A DNA stretch of 64,000 nt from Acidobacteriota bacterium (GTDB taxonomy: Bacteria; Acidobacteriota; Terriglobia; Terriglobales; Acidobacteriaceae). The position numbers were made by a program, and so were the translations under genes. The stretch is taken from positions 1 through 64,000 of the forward strand of contig JABCZC010000024.1 in assembly GCA_013289875.1 (NCBI GenBank), in the 5' to 3' direction. Shown piece by piece: positions 54,801 to 63,125 of the stretch; position 1 is the stretch's first letter, and every line of letters starts with the position of its first letter. The notes beneath the pieces were generated by a model. The model had not been told where the DNA came from. It searched no databases and was given only the letters and a program-made list of their open reading frames with translations.

Positions 54801-55301
54801 TCCAGCTATTGCGATACGGCGTTCAACCAATCCTCGGTCGGTCCCGGAGCGGACAGTTGCCGCCTGATCCTGTCCAACAAAGGCGCTCCGCTCAACAGTG
54901 TGGCCATCCTCTACGCAGGAACATTCTACGAGCTGGGATCTTTCCTCAACACCAACAACCCCGCAACCATAGCGCCTTCCGCAGTTCATTGGCTCATCAA
55001 TAACAGCGGCACCGCGAATCTGCTGAACAATCCCTATCCCGGTTCTGGCCGCAATATCCTGCGCGCCCAGCCCTACAATAACTTCGATGCCTCCATCTTC
55101 AAGACCACTAAGCTGACCGAGCGGGTGGATATGCAGTTGCAATTGACGGCATTCAACTCCCTCAACCACCAATACAGAGGCACTCCTTTGGCCAACGTGT
55201 TCAATGACACGCCGGGAATTCCGGTCAATCCCTTCCTTTCTAACCTCTACAACACCTCCGTCCCCCGAAGCGTCCAGCTCGGCGGCAAGCTGAGGTTCTA
55301 G
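51852..55301 (+). CDS. Oar-like TonB-dependent receptor
   Basis: A 1149-residue outer-membrane protein with a signal peptide (MKLKRLLFAVLPFTAFLALS, cleavage near AYGQ). It has an N-terminal carboxypeptidase-regulatory-like domain (GITGTVVDQSGAVVPSAEVT), a plug domain (LQNLPLGNGFDEVALLMPGV; NNFELDGQSNNDNSVAGPQI) and a barrel with DDWKVSPSLTLNLGLRWEFF. It ends LGGKLRF, the C-terminal Phe expected for barrel assembly. GAGGG precedes the ATG. It stands alone with no enzyme genes behind it, so its ligand is unknown; the phased repeat array upstream indicates dedicated control. Confidence 0.92.
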   Translation: MKLKRLLFAVLPFTAFLALSIHAYGQGIITGGITGTVVDQSGAVVPSAEVTAVDPARGAIFKTQSDGAGNFAFRDMPIGSYDVSISAANFQQLKINGVTVTAGEDQSLKKQTLTIGASTSVTVEGASTVQLDTTQSQVAGSFDSQQLQNLPLGNGFDEVALLMPGVAQTHDDNFSNTNGPNFSSNGERGRSNNFELDGQSNNDNSVAGPQIFFGNQDAIAEIQVIQSNFSAQYGRNTGSVVNYITKSGTNSFHGSGFEFYTGSWLNSFANQYKSPLFGYCPPGVNPSTGCTAPSIPRSVDNKWGGTLGGPILKDKLWFFGSTYWEHTRNGSTPFNSGSSLTPTPTGLQQLAATFPGNPVVSILTDSGPYGVKLGNPQPILSSATTTPVTAPDGSTVNIQVAPVVRSLAAGNYADEEDLGRIDWQATPKDRFYFRYFYQNDVGSLYDFYGAAGTFYDVPDANYSVGADETHQFSSFWVNQLRYSYQESKLDFQAGSFPTCTVTTFPECPGYIQLGGTNLSFGEATNLPQGRTVKVTQVQDNASWTHGRQTILFGGEYDYQNSPNVFLPLYNGSGSFGTLDDFVHQNGNFLLATGNPILPFTESDFALYFQDDWKVSPSLTLNLGLRWEFFGQAINELHRLTVARESNPTTAIWDPSLPLADRTTPAVNNAWKNYEPRIGFAWNPPFDKRMVVRGGYSINFDPQFYNIFLNVATVAPAATSGSFPCGGACLSGGSFTGASLRATNLPNLPIGGNPAYSDQEIVPSNFHNPYGQTYSLGFERQITNTALLSVRYVGNHTSGNFQSVDGNPNLNPDFATYGLPQVATAFPSYVPVSLCTTPGAPGLGRPDCNKGNLSVVGNYAFSIYNGLQTQVTMRTFHGFTGNVNYTWSRTIDNTSEIYSTYVGGNTIAVPQNPLNNSIGELGVSGNSYPNVFSVGMVYQVPQFHTSSNILSRIVNGFQANGIYQYNSGQPFNAYQPLLNLYGLDSSYCDTAFNQSSVGPGADSCRLILSNKGAPLNSVAILYAGTFYELGSFLNTNNPATIAPSAVHWLINNSGTANLLNNPYPGSGRNILRAQPYNNFDASIFKTTKLTERVDMQLQLTAFNSLNHQYRGTPLANVFNDTPGIPVNPFLSNLYNTSVPRSVQLGGKLRF

Positions 55302-55894
55302 ATCTGTTGTTCCAGAAGTCGAGCTTATGGGGGATCAACACCGTGCGAATGGATTCGAGCACAACCGCAAGTGAGTGCGACGGATCTATTCTGGATGTCG
55401 TCGGGAGTTCTTGACTGAGGAGAAGGATTACATTGGCTCAGTATGTCATCGTGAGCATTCGGTTATTTGATTTGGCTGCCGGTTAGTCACCATCTTTCCT
55501 ACCACGATCCGAGCTTTCATGCCCACACTTATCCGACCTTAGAAGCGCGCAATTTTGGACAACGGCCCCTTCCGCCTCTGCCACGGTCTTAATGAATATC
55601 GCGGCCTGCTCGCTACCCTCACCAGAGCTCCGATCTTTGACGTCTCGGCCTCCGTGCCTTAAAGATTGATCCCGCCCGATCGTGTGATTCGTATCCACGC
55701 GCATCCGTGTGGAACCACACAGGTATTTGTGTAGCATCCTCTATTTCTATTCCCTGACAGCTCTCCTACTCTCGTTCTTGACGATTGCGTAGTTGCGATA
55801 CGGTTGCACGATCCACTCCTCACGCAGACGCAGCCGACGCAGGAGCGAATCAGCTTCGCTTTCCCGTGATATCCGTTTCCACCTGGAGAAAAAG
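55302..55894. other. 593-base intergenic region before the DUF3300 gene
   Basis: No gene supported. Near its right end lies the conserved element that recurs upstream of the six-Cys secreted protein gene. Confidence 0.45.
55700..55747 (+). promoter_or_regulatory. conserved upstream element, copy A
   Basis: Shares about 33 of 43 positions with 62105-62150 (one single-base gap), including CCGTG, ACCACA and the run TGTGTAGCA followed by CCnCTAT. It contains a CACA...TGTG inverted repeat and ends about 150 bases before the DUF3300 start. Likely a promoter or operator. Confidence 0.6.
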
Positions 55895-57322
55895 ATGATT
55901 GCAAAATTAATGAAACAGCTGCTCTCGATACTCGTCTGCTCAACTCTGCTTGTGGCGGGAGCACCGGCGCAGGCCCTCATTCAGGATCAGGCCGCGCCGC
56001 AGGATTCTTCTCAATCCTCGTCAGCGAGCCAGGCCTCACCGTCGAGCGCAACAACTGCAACCCCGGCGCCCACGCCGCTGAGCTCGGATCAACTCGACTC
56101 TCTGGTTGCTCCGATCGCGCTCTATCCTGACGCCCTGGTTGCACAGGTTCTTGGTGCGGCTACGCTTCCCGACGAAGTTGCCTATGCCGAAGATTGGCTC
56201 CAGCAAAATCCGGGTTTGACAGGAACCGCGCTTGCGCAGGCTGTGGATCAACAGTCGTGGGATCCCAGTGTCAAGGCGCTGACGCAGTTCCCATCTGTTC
56301 TGAGCGACCTGGCGAAAAATCTCTCCTGGACGACGAACCTCGGGCAGGCTTACGTGAATCAACAGTCAGACGTAATGGCCGCAGTGCAGGTGATGCGCGC
56401 CAAGGCCCAGGCTGCGGGAACTCTTCAGTCTTCGCCTCAGATCCAGGTGGTTCAGCAGAGCCCCTCGACGATTGTGATAGAGCCGGCGAATCCTAGCGTA
56501 GTGTATGTTCCGCAGTACAACCCGGCTGTGGTCTATGGCGCGGCCTATGTTGTGCCCGCCTACACGCCACCGGTCGCGGTTGCGACTGCTGCTGTTTCCT
56601 TCGGTGCAGGAGTTGCGATTGGCGCAGCCTTCGGTGGCGGCGGGTTTGTCGGAGGCGGCTTCGTCGGCGGTGGTTTTTCCTGGGGATTCAGCTCATGGGG
56701 CTGCAACTGGGGCGGTGGTGGAGTTGTCTACAACCACAACACCTATATCAATAAAAGCATCGTCAACAAGACGGTCATCAACAGGACCGTCATCAACAGG
56801 AACATCAATAACAGGAACACCACGAACAATAACAATCACCCTTATGATCCGAATGGCTCCCATGGAACCACTCGGAACGGCGGCCACAATGGCGACCACG
56901 GCCTGATTGGCGGCAACGGCGGAGTCGAGCACAATCCCAACGACCCGAATGGCCAGCATGGCTCCTACCAGCGAAACGGCGGCCACAACGGCGACCGCGA
57001 CCTGATCGGCGGTCAAGGCGGAGTGCAGCGCGGGCCTGAAGGGGAACAGCGTCCTGGCGACCAGCGCGCCGATGGGGGTCAACGCCGCGATGATCAGCGC
57101 CAGCCTGGCAACCAGCGCACCAACCAGGCGCGCTCTGATATGGGCGAAAACGGCGACCACGACCGCCAGAACGCCGACCATGGCGGGGCCAGCATGCATC
57201 CGGCATCAGAACAGCGCTCCCGTCCCCAGCAGCAGCATCCGCATCCCCAGCAGCATTCTCATCCACAACAACACGCGTCGCATCCCGCTCCGCACAATTC
57301 TGGCGAAGAACACAAGCGCTGA
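55895..57322 (+). CDS. DUF3300 domain secreted protein with His/Asn/Gly-rich repeat tail
   Basis: A 475-residue protein; GGAG six bases before this ATG decides the start over a longer frame. Signal peptide about residues 1-27 (LLSILVCSTLLVAGAPAQA). Residues about 60-250 match DUF3300: LDSLVAPIALYPDALVAQVL, QSWDPSVKALTQFPSVLSDL and VVYVPQYNPAVVYG. Then come a Gly-rich hydrophobic stretch, an Asn-rich stretch (VINRTVINRNINNRNTTNNN) and two copies of a ~33-residue repeat with RNGGHNGD and LIGG. The tail is Gln/His-rich (RPQQQHPHPQQHSHPQQHAS), suggesting metal binding. Function unknown; expected in the periplasm or on the surface. Confidence 0.85.
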   Translation: MIAKLMKQLLSILVCSTLLVAGAPAQALIQDQAAPQDSSQSSSASQASPSSATTATPAPTPLSSDQLDSLVAPIALYPDALVAQVLGAATLPDEVAYAEDWLQQNPGLTGTALAQAVDQQSWDPSVKALTQFPSVLSDLAKNLSWTTNLGQAYVNQQSDVMAAVQVMRAKAQAAGTLQSSPQIQVVQQSPSTIVIEPANPSVVYVPQYNPAVVYGAAYVVPAYTPPVAVATAAVSFGAGVAIGAAFGGGGFVGGGFVGGGFSWGFSSWGCNWGGGGVVYNHNTYINKSIVNKTVINRTVINRNINNRNTTNNNNHPYDPNGSHGTTRNGGHNGDHGLIGGNGGVEHNPNDPNGQHGSYQRNGGHNGDRDLIGGQGGVQRGPEGEQRPGDQRADGGQRRDDQRQPGNQRTNQARSDMGENGDHDRQNADHGGASMHPASEQRSRPQQQHPHPQQHSHPQQHASHPAPHNSGEEHKR

Positions 57323-57376
57323 GCTGAATGGCCGAGGCTAATTCCGAAACCACAACGGATGTATAGGCGCAAAGAA

Positions 57377-57595
57377 ATGAAAAACAAATCGATGAAGCTT
57401 CAGGCGCAAAACGCCACGACGGGGAGCACTCTGCTGGCCACGCTGTTTCTGCTCGTACTGGTTATTCCCTCCGGTTGCCGGGACAATCTCAACAAGGGTG
57501 GCTCGGTCCAGAAGGACTTGGGCGCGAGTACTGCCAGCCTTGCGGCTTCGATTAACAACTCTGGCCCGAATGACGGGTGGACGGCAGCGGAGTAG
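57377..57595 (+). CDS. small secreted or lipoprotein-like peptide, 72 aa
   Basis: From the ATG at 57377 (one at 57359 is also possible) the product has a basic N-terminus, a hydrophobic core (TLLATLFLLVLVIPSGC) and a Cys that could be lipidated, although the lipobox is poor (PSGC). The short mature part is polar (RDNLNKGGSVQKDLGASTAS). No family recognised. It lies directly behind the DUF3300 gene and may be co-transcribed with it. Confidence 0.55.
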   Translation: MKNKSMKLQAQNATTGSTLLATLFLLVLVIPSGCRDNLNKGGSVQKDLGASTASLAASINNSGPNDGWTAAE

Positions 57596-57697
57596 ATCGC
57601 CGAGGCATCTCGTACGCACATTCCATCGCGGTGGTTGTAACTGACACTTATAACCGCCGGCAACACCTTACTTCCAACAACTATAGGAGAACCAGTC

Positions 57698-57982
57698 ATG
57701 ATGATTAAGAAGGACATGCTTCTCGGAACGGCCCTTGGACTTATCCTGGGCTGCAGCGGAGCGGTATTCGCGCAGGCTCCGGTCGTAAACATCGGCGACA
57801 GACATGGAAATCTGCGGGCCGCTCAGCAGTCCATCGTTTCAGCCTGGCAGAAAATCGACGAAGCTCAGCAGGACAACCACTACCAGCTCGGTGGCCACGC
57901 AGGAAGAGCGAAGGAGCTGCTCGTGCAAGCGGACGAAGAGCTCAGGCTGGCTGCCAATACCGCCAATTCCCACGAGCGATAA
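57698..57982 (+). CDS. small conserved secreted helical protein, 94 aa
   Basis: A signal peptide (MLLGTALGLILGCSGAVFAQ) is followed by a short helical mature protein with the memorable stretch NIGDRHGNLRAAQQSIVSAW and YQLGGHAGRAKELLVQADEE. Similar small exported proteins occur in soil bacteria, but no function is known to me. AGGAG precedes the ATG. A partial inverted repeat (CGGTGGTTGTAA / TTATAACCGCCG) lies about 30-60 bases upstream. Confidence 0.75.
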   Translation: MMIKKDMLLGTALGLILGCSGAVFAQAPVVNIGDRHGNLRAAQQSIVSAWQKIDEAQQDNHYQLGGHAGRAKELLVQADEELRLAANTANSHER

Positions 57983-58258
57983 CGAACGCCCTGCAGCCAG
58001 AGAATACAGGAGGGAGAGACTACTCATAACCCGCGTTTTGCGCCAGTATCGCTCTGAGTTACTGCTTTGCGCGCTGATTGCTGAGAATGTGATCTCTCCC
58101 CTGGCCGACTCCTGCCCTCTTTTCGGAGCTCTGCTTGCAGCACGTGTTCTACTGCTCCTGCTCATTGGAGCGAGCTACATGGTGCACAATAATGTTGTTC
58201 AATTCGTGGGGTTCCCTCGAAGCCTTGAGAACTTACTGCCTGAGGCGGAACCTTCTTC

Positions 58259-58909
58259 CTACAGCAGGCTCTTGTTCTGCAGGGTGAATCGCAGCAGCGC
58301 ATTCGCGCCTTCGCCTTCGAGGTTAAGTTTTCGGCAGATGTTGGTGCGATGATTCTCTACGGTGCGGTAGTGGATGGAAAGCTCGGCACCAATCTCTTTG
58401 CTCGACTTACCGTCGGCAATCAATCGTATGATACGGCGCTCAGTGGGAGTTAGATTGGCAGTGAGTTTGCGCTGAGGAGTCGGCGCCTCTCGCGGGTGAA
58501 GAAGCTTTTCGGTGATCGCCGAGCTGATGAACGGGCGCCCGGAGGCCACGGCGCGCACGCCGGCCACAATTTCCTGCGAAGCGCTGTCCTTCAAAATATA
58601 GCCCTTGCTTCCGAGGCTCATCGCGCTTCGGAAGAGGTCCTCATCTGCGTGGAAGGTGAGAAAAATGATCTTCACTTCCAGCTTTTGCCGGGCGATCTCC
58701 CGGGCCACGCCAAATCCGTCGAGTTTCGGCATGTCGATGTCGAGCACGACGATATGGGGGTGAAGGTTTTTGATGAATGCCAGGGCCACCTCTCCATCCG
58801 AGGCCTCGGCGACCACCTTGAGGCCGGCGTTCTCCTCGATGCTGAGACGCAGACCCTTGCGCACGATTGGATGATCGTCTGCGATCAGGATGCGAATCTC
58901 TTCATCCAT
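58259..58909 (-). CDS. NarL/LuxR-type response regulator
   Basis: A 216-residue regulator. The receiver has DD at residues 11-12, phospho-acceptor Asp57 (HIVVLDIDMPKLDG), Thr in FLTFHAD and Lys in YILKDSA. The C-terminal GerE-type HTH reads LTPTERRIIRLIADGKSSKE then HYRTVENHRTNICRKLNLEG. The gene overlaps the end of the preceding histidine-kinase gene by eight bases, so the two form a cognate pair. It may control the genes preceded by the conserved element on either side (inference). Confidence 0.94.
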   Translation of the reverse strand: MDEEIRILIADDHPIVRKGLRLSIEENAGLKVVAEASDGEVALAFIKNLHPHIVVLDIDMPKLDGFGVAREIARQKLEVKIIFLTFHADEDLFRSAMSLGSKGYILKDSASQEIVAGVRAVASGRPFISSAITEKLLHPREAPTPQRKLTANLTPTERRIIRLIADGKSSKEIGAELSIHYRTVENHRTNICRKLNLEGEGANALLRFTLQNKSLL

Positions 58910-61900
58910 CAGCGCCTCCCGTCAGTGGGATTTCCACTGTCACCATCGTGCCATGGCCGTGCGCGGACCGCACCTTGAAATCGCCGCCAAGCAGGTGCGC
59001 CCGTTCGGCCATTCCTGTTAATCCAAAGCCACTTCGCGCAGCCTGATGGTTGCGTGTTTCCGGCGTGAATCCACGGCCGTTATCCTCGATGGTGAGTGTC
59101 ACGTTCTCGATGCTTCGCTTCACCTCGACCTTAACGGCGGATGCCTCCGCATGCTTCATGACATTGCCCAGGGATTCCTGGACAATACGGTAGAAATTAA
59201 TTCGCAGTTCCTCCGGAAAGAGATTGTCGACGTTGTCGAGTTCCGATGAGAACTTGAGTCCGGATGCCGAGGCGGTGGTCCGAATCATGGCTTCGATGGC
59301 CTTGGTCAAGCCCAGCCGGTCCAACTGAAAGGGGCGAAGGTTGTAGGAAATCTCGCGTGTCTCCTCGATGGCCGACGATGCCTCATCGCTGATCTCGGTG
59401 ATGGTTTGAGCATCGGCGTCGTCTCCCGCACCGTTCTTCGTCCCACCTTCTTTTCTGGACCGGAGAAGAAACAAGGCAAGATTCTTGATCACGACCAAGC
59501 GCTGCCCAAGGCTGTCATGCATCTCCGCGGCGATGCGCTTGCGCTCTGCCTCCTGTGACGCAATCAATTGCCTGGAAAAAGCCTGCTGGACGGCCTGTGC
59601 TTGTTCAAGCTGCGACACACGATACCTCCATGCAATCGCTACGAGAGCGCCAATTGCGAGGAGGGTCAGCATCTCGAACCACCAAGTTTCGTAGAAGGGC
59701 GCGAGAATGGTGATCGTGAAGGTCTTGCCTTGGTTGTTCCACACGCCGTCACTGTTGCCGGCGATCACATGGAAGGTGTACCTCCCGGGGGGGAGATGGG
59801 AGTAATAGGCGACACGCCGAGCGCCGGCGTCGATCCAGCTTGAATCGAGTCCTTCTAGTCTGTACTTGAAGTGAGTCTGCTCCGGCTTGATAAAGCTGGG
59901 CGCTGTGTATTCAATTTCCAGATTCTCCGCACGAGGCGGAATCCGGGGAGATCCCGTTAACGGAAAGGCCATCCGGTCGACTCGAAAAGATTCGATAACC
60001 ACGGGCGGCGGCTTCGGATTATAGGAAACCGCTGCAGGGTCTATGACGGCGATGCCCTGTTGCGTGGGAAACCATAGCTTGCCATCGCGAGTCTTTGCTC
60101 CGGCAGGCCACAACCCGCCGTTGCACTCGACGTTGGTCATTCCGTCGACCTTGCCGTAGGCGACCGATGCGATCGTGCTGCGCTTTCCTTCCGCGAAATC
60201 GTTGAGCTCCTGTTTGCTGACGCGATAAATCCCGCGGTTGCAGCTCATCCACAGATTGCCTCGACCGTCTTCGAGGATCTGAAACACGCCGTTGTTGAAC
60301 AATCCGTCACGCGTGGTAATGCGCCTGAATGTGCCATCCTTATACCGGCCGAGGCCGCCGTCGTAGGTCCCGATCCAGAGGACGTCATCGCTATCTTCGT
60401 AGAGTGCGCGGACATTATTGCTGGGTAGGCCTTCGTGTTCTGTCCATTGCGTGAACCGGCCATTGCGAAGGCGTGTCAGGCCGCCATAGCCGCCTATCCA
60501 AAGGTCACCCTCACGGCTTTCAATAATGACGCGGACGTCATCGGCCGCAAGCCCGTCCCTTACTGTGAAGAGCCGACTCTCTTCATTCCTCAGAGAAACC
60601 AGGCCGCGTGAAGTACCGAACCACAGGGTGCCGGTGCGATCCTGAAAGATGGCCTGGACGACGGAGCGATCGGGCAGAGAAGGCTCTGCGGGTTTACTGA
60701 AATGGCCGTTTTGAAAGACGGCGACACCGCCGTGCGCAGCGACCCAGATTCGATTGGCACGGTCCTCATAAATTGATGTGACCAGCCGTGCAGGAAGACC
60801 GTCCGCGACTGTGAAGTTGGTGAACTTCCCATCGTAGAAACGGCTCAGGCCCATATTCCAGGCACCGATCCACATCGCGCCGAGATGGTCCTGAAAGATG
60901 GGATAGATGTTGTCGGCGATCAGGCCCTGCTGTTTTGAATAGACGCCGATCGACTGTTTCTGCAATCGATAAAGACCTTGTCCTTCTGTGCCGAGCCAGA
61001 GATTACGTTCCCGGTCTTCATAGAGGAATGTGAATTGAATTGTGGTTTTTTGTCCCGAGTTCAGGTAGTCGACAGATCGATACAACTCATGGCCAAGCTG
61101 CAGAGTCCAGGAATGCCCATCGCCATCAATATAGGTTCTGGTGGCCGGCGTGCTGACACTCACGGCAATCTTGTCGGAGCCAATCTTGATGTACTTCCCA
61201 TCGAAAGTTTCGATCCAGAGGGTTCCATCACCGGCATATGCAGCGACGAAAATAGAACCGCCGGAGATTCTCTGCGGCAACGGGTAATCGATGTAGCGTC
61301 CTCTGATGAAACAGTGTAATCCGCGCTGATCCCATCCCCAGAAGCCTGAGTTTTCCCAGCGAAGGGGTTCAAAAGGGATCTTTAGATCTGTGGGGGTAAC
61401 GTCGACAAAGCGTCCCTGGTTTTCATTCCACTCTTCGATCGTGTCTGCATTGAGAATCCATACATGACCCGCGTCATCTCCGGTTATGGCGCGAACGGTT
61501 TTATTGGTAATTCCCTGTTCGGAGCCGAGGGTCTGGAAGACGCCGTTGTGATAGCGGGTGAGGCCGCCGCCTTCAGTATTTAGCCAGAGATCGCCGGATC
61601 GGTCTCCGTACATCGTGCCGAAGCGGTTGGATTCGATGCCGGGTGTGTTGCTCTTATTGAAGACGGTAAAGTGGACACCGTCGAAATGGACAAGGCCGTC
61701 AAAAGTGGCGACCCAGAGAAAGCCATCGGGAGCCTGATAGACGCCACGGACAACGTTCTGAGGCAGGCCGCTATCTGCCGTCCACACATCGTACCTGTAT
61801 TGCGCGCTGGCGGTAAGGTCGGTGCAGAGGAGAATTAGCAGGCAAGCGCAACGGCATAAAGTGTCATTAAGCCCTGGCGGTTGCGATAGCTTTACCATCT

Positions 61901-61937
61901 GGCGGCAGAAACCATAGGACAGGTCTGAACCTGACAT
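58902..61937 (-). CDS. propeller-type sensor histidine kinase (Reg_prop, Y_Y_Y, HisKA_3)
   Basis: A 1011-residue membrane kinase. After an N-terminal hydrophobic signal (LLILLCTDLTASAQ) come about 14 beta-propeller repeats (e.g. VYQAPDGFLWVATFDGLVHF; LYEDSDDVLWIGTYDGGLGR), then a Y_Y_Y domain (FKYRLEGLDSSWIDAGARRV; PPGRYTFHVIAGNSDGVWNN). A transmembrane helix follows (about 760-785). The HisKA_3 dimerisation domain holds His807 (EAERKRIAAEMHDSLGQRLV), and the ATPase has DNGRGFTPE and GFGLTGMAERAHLLGG. The periplasmic propeller probably senses a polymer or its fragments, as in related hybrid systems. The start ATG at 61937 is uncertain; one at 61898 is possible. Confidence 0.93.
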   Translation of the reverse strand: MSGSDLSYGFCRQMVKLSQPPGLNDTLCRCACLLILLCTDLTASAQYRYDVWTADSGLPQNVVRGVYQAPDGFLWVATFDGLVHFDGVHFTVFNKSNTPGIESNRFGTMYGDRSGDLWLNTEGGGLTRYHNGVFQTLGSEQGITNKTVRAITGDDAGHVWILNADTIEEWNENQGRFVDVTPTDLKIPFEPLRWENSGFWGWDQRGLHCFIRGRYIDYPLPQRISGGSIFVAAYAGDGTLWIETFDGKYIKIGSDKIAVSVSTPATRTYIDGDGHSWTLQLGHELYRSVDYLNSGQKTTIQFTFLYEDRERNLWLGTEGQGLYRLQKQSIGVYSKQQGLIADNIYPIFQDHLGAMWIGAWNMGLSRFYDGKFTNFTVADGLPARLVTSIYEDRANRIWVAAHGGVAVFQNGHFSKPAEPSLPDRSVVQAIFQDRTGTLWFGTSRGLVSLRNEESRLFTVRDGLAADDVRVIIESREGDLWIGGYGGLTRLRNGRFTQWTEHEGLPSNNVRALYEDSDDVLWIGTYDGGLGRYKDGTFRRITTRDGLFNNGVFQILEDGRGNLWMSCNRGIYRVSKQELNDFAEGKRSTIASVAYGKVDGMTNVECNGGLWPAGAKTRDGKLWFPTQQGIAVIDPAAVSYNPKPPPVVIESFRVDRMAFPLTGSPRIPPRAENLEIEYTAPSFIKPEQTHFKYRLEGLDSSWIDAGARRVAYYSHLPPGRYTFHVIAGNSDGVWNNQGKTFTITILAPFYETWWFEMLTLLAIGALVAIAWRYRVSQLEQAQAVQQAFSRQLIASQEAERKRIAAEMHDSLGQRLVVIKNLALFLLRSRKEGGTKNGAGDDADAQTITEISDEASSAIEETREISYNLRPFQLDRLGLTKAIEAMIRTTASASGLKFSSELDNVDNLFPEELRINFYRIVQESLGNVMKHAEASAVKVEVKRSIENVTLTIEDNGRGFTPETRNHQAARSGFGLTGMAERAHLLGGDFKVRSAHGHGTMVTVEIPLTGGADG

Positions 61938-62104
61938 TGACTCCCGCTATCCCTTCCTGAATGAACCTCGTTCCGTGCGCTTTTAAATGTTCGTGGCTGC
62001 GTTGAAGCGCATATCCGCTTTCTTTGCGAAGCATACACTGGGCGACAAAGGCGAACAATCAAAGAATTGATAGGGAAAGCAAAGGTCCAGCACTGCCGGA
62101 TCAC

Positions 62105-62150
62105 CGCACCCGTGCGGTACCACATGGACGTTGTGTAGCAGCCCCTATAG
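62105..62150 (+). promoter_or_regulatory. conserved upstream element, copy B
   Basis: Partner of the element at 55700-55747. This copy also starts inside a perfect inverted repeat ACCGCAC-CC-GTGCGGT (62103-62118) and contains CACA...TGTG. It ends about 80 bases before the secreted six-Cys protein gene and lies between that gene and the divergent kinase gene. Confidence 0.6.
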
Positions 62151-62228
62151 CTTTCCCGGGTCTGCCCTCGTACGCTCGAAGTGATCCTGTCCGGTTCGAT
62201 AGCCGGACCGAAGGAAGGAGTTTCTCAC

Positions 62229-62702
62229 ATGAGGCTTGTGAAGACGTTGTTCGCGGTGATGATTCTGCTGGCGGTTTCGCCGGCTCTCACCCAGACATTT
62301 TCCGATCCGGTTCCTTATTGCAAGGCGGTCGGAACGATCGACAAGCCCGATGCGAGATATACCGGTCCAAAACTACCGGGATGGATGGCGAAGAAGCTGA
62401 ACATGAAGCCAGATCAGGGCAAGCTGATGGAATGGCGCTGCGCTAACGGCGCAGTGCTCGCCTGCGAATACGGCGCGAATATTCCCTGCGGATCGAAGGC
62501 TATCACCAGCCAGAAGCCGACGCAGCCGATTATCGACTATTGCCGACTGAATCCGGATTCGGAGTTTGTGCCGATGGTGGTGACCGGTCATGAAACCACG
62601 GTGTCGTGGGCGTGTCACGGCCCACGTCCGGTGGTGATCAGGTCGAGCGCAGTCGATGCCCAAGGCTACGAGAAGGCGTACTGGCGGGCTGTGTCGCCAT
62701 AG
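62229..62702 (+). CDS. small secreted six-Cys protein
   Basis: A 157-residue protein; AAGGAG eight bases before this ATG decides the start. Signal peptide MRLVKTLFAVMILLAVSPAL. The mature domain has six Cys (positions 31, 71, 79, 87, 105, 129), probably three disulphides, and the blocks PYCKAVGTIDKPDARYTGPK, EWRCANGAVLACEYGANIPC and VSWACHGPRPVV. Similar small exported proteins are found in Proteobacteria and Acidobacteria, but no function was recognised. It carries the conserved upstream element and lies divergent to the propeller kinase. Confidence 0.78.
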   Translation: MRLVKTLFAVMILLAVSPALTQTFSDPVPYCKAVGTIDKPDARYTGPKLPGWMAKKLNMKPDQGKLMEWRCANGAVLACEYGANIPCGSKAITSQKPTQPIIDYCRLNPDSEFVPMVVTGHETTVSWACHGPRPVVIRSSAVDAQGYEKAYWRAVSP

Positions 62703-62765
62703 GCGTAGATCATCATCGCGGCGGGCTTAAACATCCCGGCATTTTCGGCGAGAACAGGAAGCAGA

Positions 62766-63125
62766 ATGACAGTTTTGATCGTTGATGACAATGCCGCGAT
62801 TCGCCGGCTGCTGCGGCGCGCAGTGCTCGAGGTCGCCGGTATCGTATGGGAATGCTCTGACGGCTCGGATGCATTGTCGGCGTACACGGAGCATCGGCCC
62901 GATATTGTGTTAATGGATATCCGGATGCCGGACATGGATGGACTCGCGGCAACCCGACAGATCCGCCGATTCAACCCCTCGGCCCGCGTTGTGATAGTGA
63001 CCGATTATGACGATGAAGATCTGCGCAACGCGGCGTTACAGGCGGGAGCCAGCGGTTACGCGCTTAAGCAAAATCTGACGGATCTCTCCGGACTGATTCG
63101 CTCGATCACCAGCAGAAACAAGTAA
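62766..63125 (+). CDS. receiver-only response regulator
   Basis: A 119-residue CheY-like protein: DD at residues 7-8 (TVLIVDDNAAIRRL), phospho-acceptor Asp51 (PDIVLMDIRMP), Thr in IVTDYDDED and Lys in ALKQN. There is no output domain. It lies 63 bases after the six-Cys protein gene and could share its transcript. Its kinase may be the propeller kinase encoded nearby, but that is only inference. Confidence 0.9.
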   Translation: MTVLIVDDNAAIRRLLRRAVLEVAGIVWECSDGSDALSAYTEHRPDIVLMDIRMPDMDGLAATRQIRRFNPSARVVIVTDYDDEDLRNAALQAGASGYALKQNLTDLSGLIRSITSRNK

